Shown: positions 1 through 9,549 of the stretch, one piece after another
How positions within the stretch are numbered: the first letter of the stretch is position 1
How the letters are laid out: each line of letters opens with the position of its first letter
Source: Planctomycetaceae bacterium
GTDB lineage: Bacteria; Planctomycetota; Phycisphaerae; Phycisphaerales; SM1A02
Length of the DNA: 60,113 nt
Direction of reading: 5' to 3'
NCBI GenBank assembly: GCA_947490615.1
Contig: CANLHK010000009.1
Coordinates: 82,846-142,958, forward strand
The notes under the pieces: model-generated
The model's database searches: none
What the model was told of the DNA's origin: nothing
The model's input: only the letters and a program-made list of their open reading frames with translations
Translations under genes and position numbers: made by a program

Positions 1-48
1 ACGCTGAAACTCCTCTACCTCGATCGCGGGTCTGTCGAGACACGGTGA
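1..48 (+). CDS. C-terminal end of an off-window gene (partial)
   Basis: The first frame from base 1 reads TLKLLYLDRGSVETR and stops at TGA 46-48. Most third codon positions are G or C, as in the real genes of this window, and no other frame here looks coding. It is probably the tail of a gene whose body lies to the left. Fifteen residues are too few to name a family. A strong hairpin starts 84 bases after the stop and could be its terminator. Confidence 0.35.
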   Translation, partial: TLKLLYLDRGSVETR

Positions 49-131
49 CGAGTGTGGGAAGAGGGTGAGATGACGGTGGCTCGCGCCGCACGAATGCGCC
101 CAATGCAGCCAAAAACACGGTGTAAAACGAC

Positions 132-169
132 ATCGACCGTCGAGGGGATTGAGATCCTCGACGGTCGAT
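132..169. terminator. perfect 14-bp hairpin, terminator-like
   Basis: ATCGACCGTCGAGG (132-145) pairs perfectly with CCTCGACGGTCGAT (156-169) around a 10-nt loop. A short T run follows on the plus strand and A runs precede it (around 109-113 and 124-127), so it could end transcription in either direction. The likeliest client is the gene that ends at base 48. Confidence 0.55.
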
Positions 170-469
170 TTGGCTCGAAGCGCTATCGTTATTGTTCTGA
201 TGCAACGCGACGGTTCCGCCTCCGCGCACATCAGCCCAGGGGTTGCCTAGGGTCCCTTTTCCAAAGCCTCCGCCCGAGCATTCTTCGAGCCAGCCGGGCG
301 GCTGTTCTTCGCCACAGGAGAAGAGACTGTTCGCCCGTCGGTTCTGCGCAAGAAGCGGAAAGAATTTCGCTCCGATGCTCCGATGGGCTCGGACCTTGCA
401 AATCGGAGCCCGCCTTCGGAGGCTTCGAGTTCACACCCGCCGATAGGTCGGAACTGGTCCGGCCTTCGT

Positions 470-475
470 TACACT
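470..475 (+). promoter_or_regulatory. -10-like TACACT for the 483 gene
   Basis: TACACT lies 7 nt before the GTG start at 483, so a transcript would begin at or beside the start codon. No clear -35 or Shine-Dalgarno site is seen. It belongs to the repeated TAnnnT pattern of this window. Confidence 0.5.
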
Positions 476-482
476 TCGATTC

Positions 483-3400
483 GTGCATTCCACAAGAGCC
501 GCCTTCGTCCTTCTGTGTTTCTTGGTCGCTGCTGCGGCTCGCGGCTTGGTCGTTTCGGACGCTGCGCACTCCGCTGCCTCCGAGCCCGTGCGATTTGGGC
601 GCGACATTCGACCGATCCTCGCGGACCGCTGCTTCCTGTGTCACGGTCCTGATCGTGAGAAGCAGCAAGCCGAATTGCGACTCGATCTCCGCGATCACGC
701 GTTGGCGATGCGCGAAGACGGCGCTGCGATCGTGCCTGGCGATGCCGAGCGCAGCATGCTCTGGCATCGCATCAACTCGCACGATGCCTCGATGGTTATG
801 CCGACCCCGAAGAGCGGCAAGCGGCCACTCACTGAGAACGAGCGCTCGCTGGTTCGGCGTTGGATTGATCAAGGCGCTTCGTACGAAGATCACTGGGCGT
901 TCACGCCACCCAAGGCGAGTGTGACTCCCACCGTGCGCACCCGCGACTGGGCGCGCAACGATCTCGATGCGTTCGTTCTCGCGCGTCTCGAAGCTGCGCG
1001 CACGCTGCCAAGCAACGAGGCAGACGCGGAAGATCTGGTGCGCCGCGTGTTCCTCGATCTCACGGGACTTCCGCCGACTCCAGAAGAGACCGACGCCTAT
1101 CTCGCGGATGCGCGCAGCAATCGCTACGAGGCGCTCGTTGATCGTCTCCTGACCGAAGAACCGTATCGCAGTCGCACCGCCGAGCGTCTGGCCGTGCCGT
1201 GGCTCGACATCGCGCGCTACGCGGACACCTGCGGCATTCACATGGATGCGGGCCGACAGATGTGGTTGTGGCGCGACTGGGTCTTGGAAGCGTTTCGCGA
1301 CAACAAGCCCTACGACCAGTTCATCACTGAGCAACTCGCTGGTGACCTCATTCCCAACGCGACCACGCAGCAGGTTGTGGCCAGCGGATTCAATCGTGCG
1401 CATGTGACCAGCGACGAAGGCGGCGCGATCAATGAGGAGTACCTCCTCGAATACGCCGTCGATCGCGTGAACACCACGGGTGCTGCGTTCCTTGGACTCT
1501 CCGTCGGTTGCGCGCGCTGTCACGATCACAAATTTGACCCAGTGACGCAGGAGGATTTCTACAGCCTTCTCGCGTTCTTCAACTCCAACCAAGAGCCTGG
1601 CATCTACTCGCAGCTCCCTGACGCCAATCGCGCCATGGAGCCGTACATCGAGGTGCCGCGCAAGGAAGACGAGGCCAAGCTCGCTGCACTCGCGGAGTCA
1701 CAGCGCCTTGCGCGCGAGCAGCAGGAGCGCGCTGGCGAAAGTGAGCGCGGTGAACTTGACGCGTTTGTCGCAGGCGTGCGTGCTGGTTTCGCCGCGGTGC
1801 CTTCGACGGTTGTGTCGGCGACGAGTCGTGGCGGCGCGATGATGACGGTGCAGCCCGATGGTTCGGTGCTCGCCACGGGCGCGAATCCAAACAACGATGA
1901 GCACACGCTTGTGCTGCGCACCGACAGTGTGGATCTGCGCCTCCTCATGCTCGAAGCGCTCACCGATCCGTCGCTTCCCGAGAATCGCGTCGGTCGCGCG
2001 CCCAATGGCAACGCGGTGCTTGACGCGATCTCGGTCGTCGCAGTGTCGGTCGCTGATCCGACGCAGCGCGAGCCCGTCGACCTTACTTGGGCGTGGGCGG
2101 ATTACGAACAAGAGAACGGCGACTACCGCGTCGTGAACGCGCTGACCAAGGGCGAAGGCCGTCAGTGGGCGGTGCGTTCGCATGAGGTCCCCGGTCAACG
2201 CACGGCGTTGTTCGCCGCCGCGAAACCCTTCGGCTTTGCGGGCGGCACGGAACTGCACATCACGCTCGAGTACGAATCGCCCTACGCGAACCACATCTTT
2301 GGCCGCGTACGCGTGACGCCGATGACCGCGACCGATGCAGCGTTGGCACAGCTTCCTGACGCAACGAGCGGTTGGTACATCGCGGGGCCGTTCAGCGGCG
2401 CGGCGGGTGCCGCGTACAACTTGACCTACGGACCCGAACTCGAAACTCGCTTTGAGCGCGGCAAGAACTTCAAGTTTGAAGAACAGCAAGATGCGTGGCG
2501 ATACGCACCGAGCGTGGTCGACGCGACTCCAGCGCGACTCGCGCAGAGCGTCGGCTGCGAGTTCGTGGCACGGCAGATCTACTCGCCGTCGGCACGCACC
2601 ATCGAGCTTTCGTTTGGATCCGACGACGGCCTCGTGCTCTATCTCAACGGCAAGAAGGTGCACGAGAACAGGACCGATCGAGGCGTTGCGCCTGATCAGG
2701 ATCGCGTGAAGCTCGAGCTTGTTCCTGGCGAGAACTTCCTCGTCTGCAAGGTGGTCAACACCGGGGGCATCGCGGGATTCTTCCATCGAACCATCGTCGG
2801 CGAAGGGGTGTTCGATCAAGGGATGCTCGCACTCGTCGCTGGTGACGCCCATGTGCGCGCTGAGATGGCCGAACGCGGCCGTAACGCGTGGCGCGTGCGC
2901 TTCTCGCCGTCGTACATCGCCGCGCAGAAGGACATCGATCGGATCGACGCTGAGCGCAAGGTGTTGCTCGCGTCGACGCCGCGCACCATGGTGATGAAGG
3001 AAACCGCGATGCCGCGGGCGACCTTTGTGCAGTTGCGCGGCGCCTACGACAAGCCCGACAGCGCGCGTCCCGTCGAGCGCGGAGTTCCTAAGGTGCTTGG
3101 TGCGCTTCCTGTGGATGCGCCGCGCAATCGACTGGGTCTTGCGCAGTGGCTGGTCTCGGCGGAAAACCCGCTGACGGCGCGGGTCACCGTCAATCGCGTC
3201 TGGGAAATGTTCTTCGGCAACGGTCTGGTCCGCACCAGCGATGACTTTGGCTTGCAAGGTGAATGGCCAGCGAACATCGAGTTGCTCGACACGCTTGCGG
3301 TGCGATTCCGTGAGGGCGGTTGGGACCTGCGCGGGCTGGTGCGCGACATCGTGACCAGCGCGACCTATCGACAATCTTCGCGCGTGCGCACCGACCTCGT

Positions 3401-4073
3401 GACATCCGATCCAGGCAACCGATTGCTCGCGTACTTCCCGCGGCAGCGTTTGGCGGCCGAACAGATTCGCGATCAGGCGCTCTATGTCGGCGGACTCCTC
3501 AAAGAAGTCGTCGGCGGACCAAGCGTCAAGCCCTATCAACCCGAAGGTCTCTGGCAGGAAGTCGCGATGTTGCAATCGAACACCCGCGTCTACCAGCAGG
3601 GCATGGGTGAGGAACTCTGGCGTCGCAGTCTCTACACCTACTGGAAGCGCGCCGCGCCGCCGCCGACCATGCTCACGCTTGATGCGCCGACGCGCGAGTT
3701 CTGCACGACGCGCCGCATGGTCACCAACACTCCGCTGCAGGCACTCGTGCTGTGGAACGATCCGCAGTTCGTGGAGTCGGCGCGCGCCGCTGCCGAACGC
3801 ACGCTTGTCGCACCAGGCGATGACGCGGCGCGCATCGAGCTTCTCTTCCGTCGCGTGACTGGCACGCGGCCAAGTGAGGCCATGGCCGAGCGCATGCAGG
3901 ATGTGCTCGCGGCCAATCGGGCGCGATTTCAAAGCAATCCCTCGGACGCCGAGAAGTTGATCGAAGTTGGCGATGCTCCCTCAACCGCCACACTCGACGC
4001 AGCCGAACTTGCCTCGTGGACTCTGCTCGCCAACGCCATGCTGTCGAGCGATGCCTCGATCGTGAAGGACTGA
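483..4073 (+). CDS. PSCyt1/DUF1549/DUF1553 planctomycete surface protein
   Basis: A 1196-aa exported protein. A signal peptide (about residues 1-25) leads into a planctomycete cytochrome-C-type domain with a haem-binding C50-x-x-C53-H54 motif. The DUF1549 domain follows (about 140-350, with a second CARCHDH motif), then a middle region with a PA14/beta-sandwich-like stretch (about 620-760), and a C-terminal DUF1553 domain (about 880-1150, with [12 protein letters not shown] and [10 protein letters not shown]). Families of this build are abundant in planctomycetes and usually sit next to DUF1501 genes. Their biochemical role is not settled; polysaccharide or sulfated-glycan breakdown at the cell surface is often suggested. 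The GTG start is supported by the signal peptide and by TACACT 7 nt upstream. The next gene starts 3 nt after the stop. Confidence 0.9.
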   Translation: MHSTRAAFVLLCFLVAAAARGLVVSDAAHSAASEPVRFGRDIRPILADRCFLCHGPDREKQQAELRLDLRDHALAMREDGAAIVPGDAERSMLWHRINSHDASMVMPTPKSGKRPLTENERSLVRRWIDQGASYEDHWAFTPPKASVTPTVRTRDWARNDLDAFVLARLEAARTLPSNEADAEDLVRRVFLDLTGLPPTPEETDAYLADARSNRYEALVDRLLTEEPYRSRTAERLAVPWLDIARYADTCGIHMDAGRQMWLWRDWVLEAFRDNKPYDQFITEQLAGDLIPNATTQQVVASGFNRAHVTSDEGGAINEEYLLEYAVDRVNTTGAAFLGLSVGCARCHDHKFDPVTQEDFYSLLAFFNSNQEPGIYSQLPDANRAMEPYIEVPRKEDEAKLAALAESQRLAREQQERAGESERGELDAFVAGVRAGFAAVPSTVVSATSRGGAMMTVQPDGSVLATGANPNNDEHTLVLRTDSVDLRLLMLEALTDPSLPENRVGRAPNGNAVLDAISVVAVSVADPTQREPVDLTWAWADYEQENGDYRVVNALTKGEGRQWAVRSHEVPGQRTALFAAAKPFGFAGGTELHITLEYESPYANHIFGRVRVTPMTATDAALAQLPDATSGWYIAGPFSGAAGAAYNLTYGPELETRFERGKNFKFEEQQDAWRYAPSVVDATPARLAQSVGCEFVARQIYSPSARTIELSFGSDDGLVLYLNGKKVHENRTDRGVAPDQDRVKLELVPGENFLVCKVVNTGGIAGFFHRTIVGEGVFDQGMLALVAGDAHVRAEMAERGRNAWRVRFSPSYIAAQKDIDRIDAERKVLLASTPRTMVMKETAMPRATFVQLRGAYDKPDSARPVERGVPKVLGALPVDAPRNRLGLAQWLVSAENPLTARVTVNRVWEMFFGNGLVRTSDDFGLQGEWPANIELLDTLAVRFREGGWDLRGLVRDIVTSATYRQSSRVRTDLVTSDPGNRLLAYFPRQRLAAEQIRDQALYVGGLLKEVVGGPSVKPYQPEGLWQEVAMLQSNTRVYQQGMGEELWRRSLYTYWKRAAPPPTMLTLDAPTREFCTTRRMVTNTPLQALVLWNDPQFVESARAAAERTLVAPGDDAARIELLFRRVTGTRPSEAMAERMQDVLAANRARFQSNPSDAEKLIEVGDAPSTATLDAAELASWTLLANAMLSSDASIVKD

Positions 4074-4076
4074 ACT

Positions 4077-5609
4077 ATGCGCAAGAACTCCAACACTTCT
4101 GGCGCTTCAGCCGACGGCCTCGAGGAGTACCTCCTCAATCTCACCCGCAGGCGATTCTTCGGGTCGGTTGGGACGACGCTCGGCGCTGGTCTCGGCGGCA
4201 TGGCGCTCTCACAGCTCTTTGGTCGTGAGGCCGGCGCGTCGCCGTTGCGGGCTCCGATGCGTGGACCTGTGTTGGGCGCTGATGGCGCTCCTGCCTTCAC
4301 GCCCGCGCCGAATTTTTCCCCGAAGGCCAAGCGCGTCATCTACATGCACATGGAGGGCGCGCCGAGCCAACTCGATCTCTTTGACTACAAGCCGCAGTTG
4401 CAGGCGCGGTTCAACGAGGATCTTCCTGACTCGATTCGCAACGGCCAGCGCATCACGACGATGACCAGCGGACAGTCGCGCTTTCCTGTGGCGCCGACCA
4501 AGTTCCGCTTCGATAAGTACGAGAACAACGAAGACGGTCTGTGGGTCTCTGAGCTCATGCCCAACACGGGTGGCATCGCCAAAGAGATCTGCATGATCAA
4601 CTCGATGCACACGCAGGCGATCAACCACGAGCCTGGCATCACCTTCTTCCAGACAGGCACCGAGCAACCAGGGCGACCGAGCTTTGGCTCGTGGATGAGC
4701 TACGGCCTGGGCAGCATGAACTCGAATCTGCCTGCGTTTGTGGTGATGATCACGCAGGGCGTTGGCAACATGCAGGCACTCAGCGCGCGCTTCTGGGGCA
4801 GCGGCTTCTTGCCCAGCGAGCATCAAGGTTGTCGCTTGCGTTCAGGCCGCGATCCCGTGCTCTCGCTGCGCGATCCTGATGGCGTGACGCGCGAGGATCG
4901 GCGTCGCATGCTTGATCTCGTCGACGAACTCAACGAGGAAGAGTTCAAGGAGAGCCTCGATCCCGAGGTTCGCGCGCGCATCGCCCAGCACGAGATGGCC
5001 TACCGCATGCAGATGTCGGTGCCTGAGCTGACCGACTTTTCCGACGAGACCGCCGAGACGCTCGAGATGTACGGGCCCGATGTCCACAAGCCTGGGTCGT
5101 TTGCCGCGAACTGTCTACTGGCGCGGCGACTGGCCGAGAGAGATGTGCGTTTCATCCAGCTCTACATGCGCGGTTGGGATCAGCACGGCAATCTGCCGAG
5201 CGAGCTCGGCGCGCAGGCGATGGCGGTCGACCGCGCACAGGCCGCGTTGGTGAAAGACCTCAAGCGCCGTGGATTGCTTGATGAAACGCTGGTCCTTTGG
5301 GCGGGCGAGTTTGGACGGACGGTCTATTCGCAGGGCGCGCTTGCGCGCGACAACTACGGTCGCGATCACCATCCGCGTTGCTTCTCGATCTGGGCTGCGG
5401 GTGGCGGCATCAAGCCAGGCGTTTCGTGGGGCAAGACCGACGACTACTCCTACAACATCATCGAGAATCCCGTCGAAGTGCATGACTTGCACGCGACGCT
5501 GCTCCACCTGCTTGGTGTCGATCACAAGAAGCAGGTCTTCCGGGCGCAAGGCCGCGATTTCCGCCTGACCGATGTGAAGGGCGAGCTCGTCCGCGGGATC
5601 ATGGCCTGA
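4077..5609 (+). CDS. DUF1501 protein with twin-arginine signal
   Basis: A 510-aa protein of the DUF1501 family, which belongs to the alkaline-phosphatase/sulfatase-like superfamily and is the usual partner of DUF1549/DUF1553 proteins. The N-terminus carries TRRRFFGSVG followed by a hydrophobic stretch, a Tat export signal, so it is probably folded before export. Recognisable family blocks are MEGAPSQLDLFDYKP, the LVLWAGEFGRT motif, DNYGRDHHPRCFS and the terminal HDLHATLLHLLGVDH. The start lies 3 nt after the upstream stop, so the two are co-transcribed. Function is inferred only from family and pairing. Confidence 0.92.
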   Translation: MRKNSNTSGASADGLEEYLLNLTRRRFFGSVGTTLGAGLGGMALSQLFGREAGASPLRAPMRGPVLGADGAPAFTPAPNFSPKAKRVIYMHMEGAPSQLDLFDYKPQLQARFNEDLPDSIRNGQRITTMTSGQSRFPVAPTKFRFDKYENNEDGLWVSELMPNTGGIAKEICMINSMHTQAINHEPGITFFQTGTEQPGRPSFGSWMSYGLGSMNSNLPAFVVMITQGVGNMQALSARFWGSGFLPSEHQGCRLRSGRDPVLSLRDPDGVTREDRRRMLDLVDELNEEEFKESLDPEVRARIAQHEMAYRMQMSVPELTDFSDETAETLEMYGPDVHKPGSFAANCLLARRLAERDVRFIQLYMRGWDQHGNLPSELGAQAMAVDRAQAALVKDLKRRGLLDETLVLWAGEFGRTVYSQGALARDNYGRDHHPRCFSIWAAGGGIKPGVSWGKTDDYSYNIIENPVEVHDLHATLLHLLGVDHKKQVFRAQGRDFRLTDVKGELVRGIMA

Positions 5610-5644
5610 GGCGAAGTGCCGCGTCTTGTTCGGGGTCTCTTCGA

Positions 5645-5650
5645 TACGCT
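5645..5650 (+). promoter_or_regulatory. -10-like TACGCT for the 5659 gene
   Basis: TACGCT ends 8 nt before the ATG at 5659. It favours this ATG over an in-frame start at 5626, which would place the hexamer inside the gene. Confidence 0.45.
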
Positions 5651-5658
5651 GCGCGCCT

Positions 5659-7569
5659 ATGCAGGCGACCGCTGCCCTCGTGAGTCCCACGCTCATTCTC
5701 GACTTCGACTCAACGATCGTTGCGGCCGAAGGGCTCGACGAGATCGCCAAGCTTGCGCTCGCCGATGATCCAGACCACGAGGCGAAGATTCTCGCCATCG
5801 AAGGGATCACCCGCGATGGCATGGAAGGTCGCATCGGTATTGACGAGTCGCTCAAGCGACGACTCACGATGCTGCGCATCACCCGCGCGCATGTCGAGAC
5901 CGTGGTCAAGCAACTCAAGAAGCAGATCGCGCCGAGCTTTCGTCGACACAAGGCCGCGATTCGTCGCAACGCTGAGCGCATCTTTGTCGTGAGTTCAGGC
6001 TTTCGCGATTATGTGGTGCCCGTCTGTGCGGAACTCGGCATCGCGGCGGATCATGTCGTGGCCAACGACTTCGAGTGGTCGAAGGATGGCGCCACGGTCG
6101 TTGGCTACAACGCTGCATCGCATCTCGCCAAACCTAAGGGGAAGCCTGCTGCCGTGAAGGCGCTCGGACTCAAGGGCGCTGTGATTGCCGTGGGTGACGG
6201 CGCGACCGATTGCGAGATCCGCGACCTTGGCGCAGCGCAGGAGTTCGTCGCGTATTGCGAGAACATCACGCGCGAGAATGTCGTCGCCCGCGCCGATCGC
6301 GTGGTGCGCAGCGTCGAAGAGCTGTTGTGGATCTACGGCTTGCCTGGTGCGCCGAGCTTTCCCAAGTCGCGCATGGTGGCGTTGCTCCTTGAGAACATCC
6401 ACGCCGACGCAGCACAGCGACTGCGCGACGAGGGCTACACGATTGAAACGCTTTCGGACGCGCTCCCTGAAGAGGAACTGATGCGCTCGCTCAAGGGTGT
6501 GTCACTCTTGGGCATTCGCTCGAAGACGCGGGTTTCGGCGCGGGCCTTGGCGACAGCGGATCGGCTTCTCGCGATCGGTTGCTTCTGCATCGGCACCGAA
6601 CAGGTCGATCTCGCGAGTGCGGGCAGTCGTGGCGTCGCGGTCTTCAACGCGCCCTATTCAAACACCCGCAGTGTGGTCGAGCTGGCCATCGGTGAGATCG
6701 TCATGCTCCTGCGTCGCGCCGTCGAGAGCGATCGCATTCTTCACGCAGGTGGCTGGCGCAAGAGCGCGCAGGGCTGCAGTGAAGTGCGCGGCAAGACGCT
6801 CGGCATCGTTGGCTACGGGCACATCGGTTCGCAACTCTCGGTGCTGGCCGAAGCGATGGGCATGCAGGTGCTCTACCACGACCTCGCCGAGGTTCTGCCG
6901 CTGGGCAACGCGCGCAAGGCGAAGTCGCTGAGCGATCTCCTGGCGAAGTCGGATGTCGTGAGCCTTCATGTCGATGGTCGCAAGGAGAACACGAATCTCA
7001 TCGGCGAGCGCGAACTGCGGCGAATGAAGCAGGGCGCGCACTTGCTCAATCTCTCGCGTGGTCACATTGTGGATCTCGCTGCGTTGGCGGCAAGCGTGAA
7101 GGCGGGACATCTCGGTGGCGCCGCGGTCGATGTCTTTCCCGCAGAGCCCAACTCGAACAAGGAAGCGTTTGACACGCCGCTGCGTGGTGTGCCGAATGTC
7201 ATCTTGACCGCGCATATTGGTGGGTCGACCGCGGAGGCGCAGCAGGGGATCGGCTTGTTTGTCGCCAATCGACTCATCGATCATGTGAACTCGGGGTCGA
7301 CTGCAGGCAGCGTGAATCTGCCCGAGATTGCCCTGCCTCCCACGCCGCGCGCTCACCGATTCCTGCACCTTCACCGCAACCAGCCCGGCGTGCTTGCCGA
7401 GATCAACGGCATTCTCGCGCGGCGCCGCATCAACATCCTCGGCCAGTCCTTGCGCACGAGCGAGGCCGTTGGCTATGTCGTGACCGATGTGAACAAGACC
7501 TACGACGACGCCGTGGTCGACGAACTGCGCGCCGTCGCAGGCACGATTCGATTCCGCGTGCTGTACTGA
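5659..7569 (+). CDS. serA: SerB-like phosphatase fused to phosphoglycerate dehydrogenase with ACT domain
   Basis: A 636-aa cytosolic protein that seems to join two steps of serine synthesis. Residues about 10-215 are a HAD phosphatase of the phosphoserine phosphatase type, with nucleophile motif D15-F-D17-S-T and a late GDGATD metal motif. Residues about 235-550 are a D-3-phosphoglycerate dehydrogenase, with the Rossmann motif GYGHIG, an LNLSRGHIVD block and the catalytic-His block AHIGGSTAEAQ. The last 80 residues form an ACT domain (RNQPGVLAEINGILARRR), the usual serine-sensing part. The middle enzyme, SerC aminotransferase, is not in the window. I chose ATG 5659 over the in-frame start at 5626 because the latter adds a poorly conserved leader. 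The HAD part could have another phospho-substrate. Confidence 0.88.
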   Translation: MQATAALVSPTLILDFDSTIVAAEGLDEIAKLALADDPDHEAKILAIEGITRDGMEGRIGIDESLKRRLTMLRITRAHVETVVKQLKKQIAPSFRRHKAAIRRNAERIFVVSSGFRDYVVPVCAELGIAADHVVANDFEWSKDGATVVGYNAASHLAKPKGKPAAVKALGLKGAVIAVGDGATDCEIRDLGAAQEFVAYCENITRENVVARADRVVRSVEELLWIYGLPGAPSFPKSRMVALLLENIHADAAQRLRDEGYTIETLSDALPEEELMRSLKGVSLLGIRSKTRVSARALATADRLLAIGCFCIGTEQVDLASAGSRGVAVFNAPYSNTRSVVELAIGEIVMLLRRAVESDRILHAGGWRKSAQGCSEVRGKTLGIVGYGHIGSQLSVLAEAMGMQVLYHDLAEVLPLGNARKAKSLSDLLAKSDVVSLHVDGRKENTNLIGERELRRMKQGAHLLNLSRGHIVDLAALAASVKAGHLGGAAVDVFPAEPNSNKEAFDTPLRGVPNVILTAHIGGSTAEAQQGIGLFVANRLIDHVNSGSTAGSVNLPEIALPPTPRAHRFLHLHRNQPGVLAEINGILARRRINILGQSLRTSEAVGYVVTDVNKTYDDAVVDELRAVAGTIRFRVLY

Positions 7570-7877
7570 TCGTCTTCCTTTTTCCCGCCGCCGCCGTCGG
7601 CAGTGAGAAAGCCAAGATCGAGCGGAGGATCGACGAGACGGCCAAGGCGATCTATGACCGCGCCGTTGCCGAAACCAAGAGAATGACCTCAGTGCAGTTC
7701 GACACGCCGATGCGCTTGAAGGGTGGTGGCGAAGGTGGACCGACGGGACGCCACCCTGAGCTCACCGCCGAGGAGTCCATGGCGAACAAGAATCTGATCT
7801 CGGGCTGCCTGCTGGCTGGCGCGGGTCTCCGAACGGCGATCGACGCGGCACTCGACGCGGCACTCGACGCGAAGTGA
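7566..7877 (+). CDS. short hypothetical protein, start uncertain
   Basis: From ATG 7683 this encodes 64 aa. The same frame stays open to the left past the end of the dehydrogenase gene. That upstream part reads as a signal-like stretch (LIVFLFPAAAVGSEKAK) and then a charged helix, with good codon use. No ATG or GTG lies at its head, only a CTG at 7566 overlapping the previous stop. Either a non-standard start is used, the true protein begins at 7683, or this is a decayed gene. The C-terminus contains a DAAL repeat from a 12-bp tandem duplication. No family is recognised. Confidence 0.35.
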   Translation: MIVFLFPAAAVGSEKAKIERRIDETAKAIYDRAVAETKRMTSVQFDTPMRLKGGGEGGPTGRHPELTAEESMANKNLISGCLLAGAGLRTAIDAALDAALDAK

Positions 7878-8074
7878 GGCGAACCAAGGGCGTTGTTTGC
7901 GGACACTGACCGTCGCTCACCGTGGCTTCGGAGTCAAATTCGGGAGCACGCCCGAAGTTCACCCGTTCGGACACCGACGACGCGACGCGGAAGCGCGGTT
8001 GATTCCTTGCGGTTTTCGCGGCGGCAGGCTCGCCTTGCGTTGACATTGCCTCGGCTCGTGGTCATCCTTGCACC

Positions 8075-8860
8075 ATGCCGTTGCTTCAGACTCGCGCTCG
8101 ATCCATCCCTTCGCGCCCGCAAGGGTTCACGCTGGTGGAACTTCTGGTCGTCATCGGGATCGTTGCACTCATCATCGCGATGGTCCTGTCCATCGTTCCG
8201 CAGATCCGTCGGCAGTCGATGTCGGCAGTCTGCCTGTCGAATCAACGACAACTCAACATCGGATTTGTGCAGTACTACGGCGACAACTCGGGGCGCTTCA
8301 TGGGCGTCGACACGGGCCTTGTTGCGTGGGACTGGGTGCAGGGTCAAGCGAACTTGAACGGCAACGGCTTCGAAACCGAGAACGCGCTCAAGAAGGGGCG
8401 GATGTGGTCGTATGTCGGGAACTTTGGTGCATACCGAAGTCCGTTCGATCCCTTCACTCCATTCCAGCGCCTGCGCACCTACTCGTTCAACGCGTTTATC
8501 TCGACAGGCGAAGGACCGATGTGGGGTGGGCCCCCAAACTGGACCGTCAACACGATGGGCAAGATTCCGCTGCCGAGCGAGACCATCGTCACCAGTCTTG
8601 AGTACGACCACCGTGGCTACAACATCAACGGCTTCGGTATCAGCGTCACGGGCGATGGCATCTGGATCGACAAGATCGCAGCGTGGCATCCTGGACACTG
8701 GAACTTCACGCTCGCCGATGGCTCGGTGCGTTCGTATGCGCATGTCGCCAAGCAGGCGGATGTCGATTACTACATGACGCTCCCCACCAACGGGATCTAC
8801 TGGCCAGGCAACGATTACGAGTGGCTGCGCAAGCACCTCGCTCCGGGGATGTTCCAGTGA
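8075..8860 (+). CDS. prepilin-type N-methylation H-X9-DG protein (pseudopilin-like)
   Basis: A 261-aa protein with a type IV prepilin leader: basic residues, then GFTLVELLVVIGIVALIIA, cleaved after G17 with E22 as the fifth mature residue. The hydrophobic helix anchors it in the inner membrane until assembly by a type II secretion/type IV pilus-like machine. The rest is the globular domain common in planctomycetes, with the hallmark H-X9-DG motif (H205, D215-G216) near the C-terminus. Such paralogues are numerous in this phylum and their individual roles are unknown. Its TGA overlaps the ATG of the next gene (TGATG), which suggests translational coupling. Confidence 0.88.
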   Translation: MPLLQTRARSIPSRPQGFTLVELLVVIGIVALIIAMVLSIVPQIRRQSMSAVCLSNQRQLNIGFVQYYGDNSGRFMGVDTGLVAWDWVQGQANLNGNGFETENALKKGRMWSYVGNFGAYRSPFDPFTPFQRLRTYSFNAFISTGEGPMWGGPPNWTVNTMGKIPLPSETIVTSLEYDHRGYNINGFGISVTGDGIWIDKIAAWHPGHWNFTLADGSVRSYAHVAKQADVDYYMTLPTNGIYWPGNDYEWLRKHLAPGMFQ

Positions 8861-9510
8861 TGCCAACGACTCCAGTGCGCGTCGTGGCCATGTCCTTGCT
8901 CTCGTGCACTATGGTGCTCGCCGTCGGCTGCGGCGACGGTCACGACTATCCCGCTGGCTTCGAAGCCCAAGCCTCGCGCGACGAGAAGAGTTTTAGCGCC
9001 AATGCGCCGAACAGCGGTGCGGATCCTGCGATGCCTGCTCCTGAGGCTCCCAAGCTTTCCTCGGGTGCTGCTGCGGGACAAATGGGCGCGCCGCGCACCA
9101 ACGATTTCGTGCCGACTCCAGAAGGCCAAGCCGAAGGCGAGGCCACTGCGGAAGCGGTCGCGACGCAGGTCATCATCACCGAACTCGGATTGCCCGATCC
9201 ACCAGCGGTCGTCGTGGTGGACGGCGTCGAAGCGTTTCAGAAGCTCGCCAAGGATCGCAAGTTTGATGAGTTCCGCCGCATGTGCGCGCGCTACCTCCAA
9301 CTGCGGCGCGAGCTCCTTCCGTACGGCCAAAAGCTTGCCGACGGCGTTTCGACCGCAGAAGATCGCGCCACGCACGCCAAGATTGAGCGGGCCATCGAAG
9401 GCGAGTACCCGCGCATCAACCGTGCGTTGTGGAATGATCGTTGGACCGAAGCCGATCGCGCTGCGATGGGTTGGATCCTCAACGGCGAGTTCGCTTCGAA
9501 GCGTCCGTGA
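8860..9510 (+). CDS. hypothetical lipoprotein coupled to the pseudopilin
   Basis: A 216-aa exported protein. The N-terminus ends its hydrophobic stretch with a lipobox-like LAVGC24. A low-complexity Ala/Pro/Ser region (about 40-90) follows, then an alpha-helical domain rich in Arg and Glu (about 95-216). I do not recognise a family. The start codon overlaps the stop of the pseudopilin gene, so the two are probably made together and may act in the same envelope structure. A second possible start is ATG 8890, which would still keep the lipobox. Confidence 0.75.
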   Translation: MPTTPVRVVAMSLLSCTMVLAVGCGDGHDYPAGFEAQASRDEKSFSANAPNSGADPAMPAPEAPKLSSGAAAGQMGAPRTNDFVPTPEGQAEGEATAEAVATQVIITELGLPDPPAVVVVDGVEAFQKLAKDRKFDEFRRMCARYLQLRRELLPYGQKLADGVSTAEDRATHAKIERAIEGEYPRINRALWNDRWTEADRAAMGWILNGEFASKRP

Positions 9511-9549
9511 CCAACGCGTCGCGCGCTTCCACCTGAACCACTCTGACTC

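Larger units (their letters stand above)
49..482. other. gene-free stretch before the first large gene
   Basis: I see no convincing protein or RNA gene here. It holds a 14-bp perfect hairpin (132-169) and, at the right end, a TACACT hexamer (470-475) placed like a -10 element just before the GTG start at 483. Open frames on both strands lack a plausible start or family signature and run as shadows into the 483 gene. Confidence 0.6.

Noticed and set aside
231-1592. long open frame on the minus strand over the first large gene
   Set aside because: It is antisense to a gene with clear domain motifs; such frames are common in GC-rich DNA and its protein has no recognisable motif.
1698-3932. 744-residue open frame on the minus strand
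   Set aside because: Antisense shadow of the DUF1549/DUF1553 gene; composition is Arg/His-rich without domain blocks.
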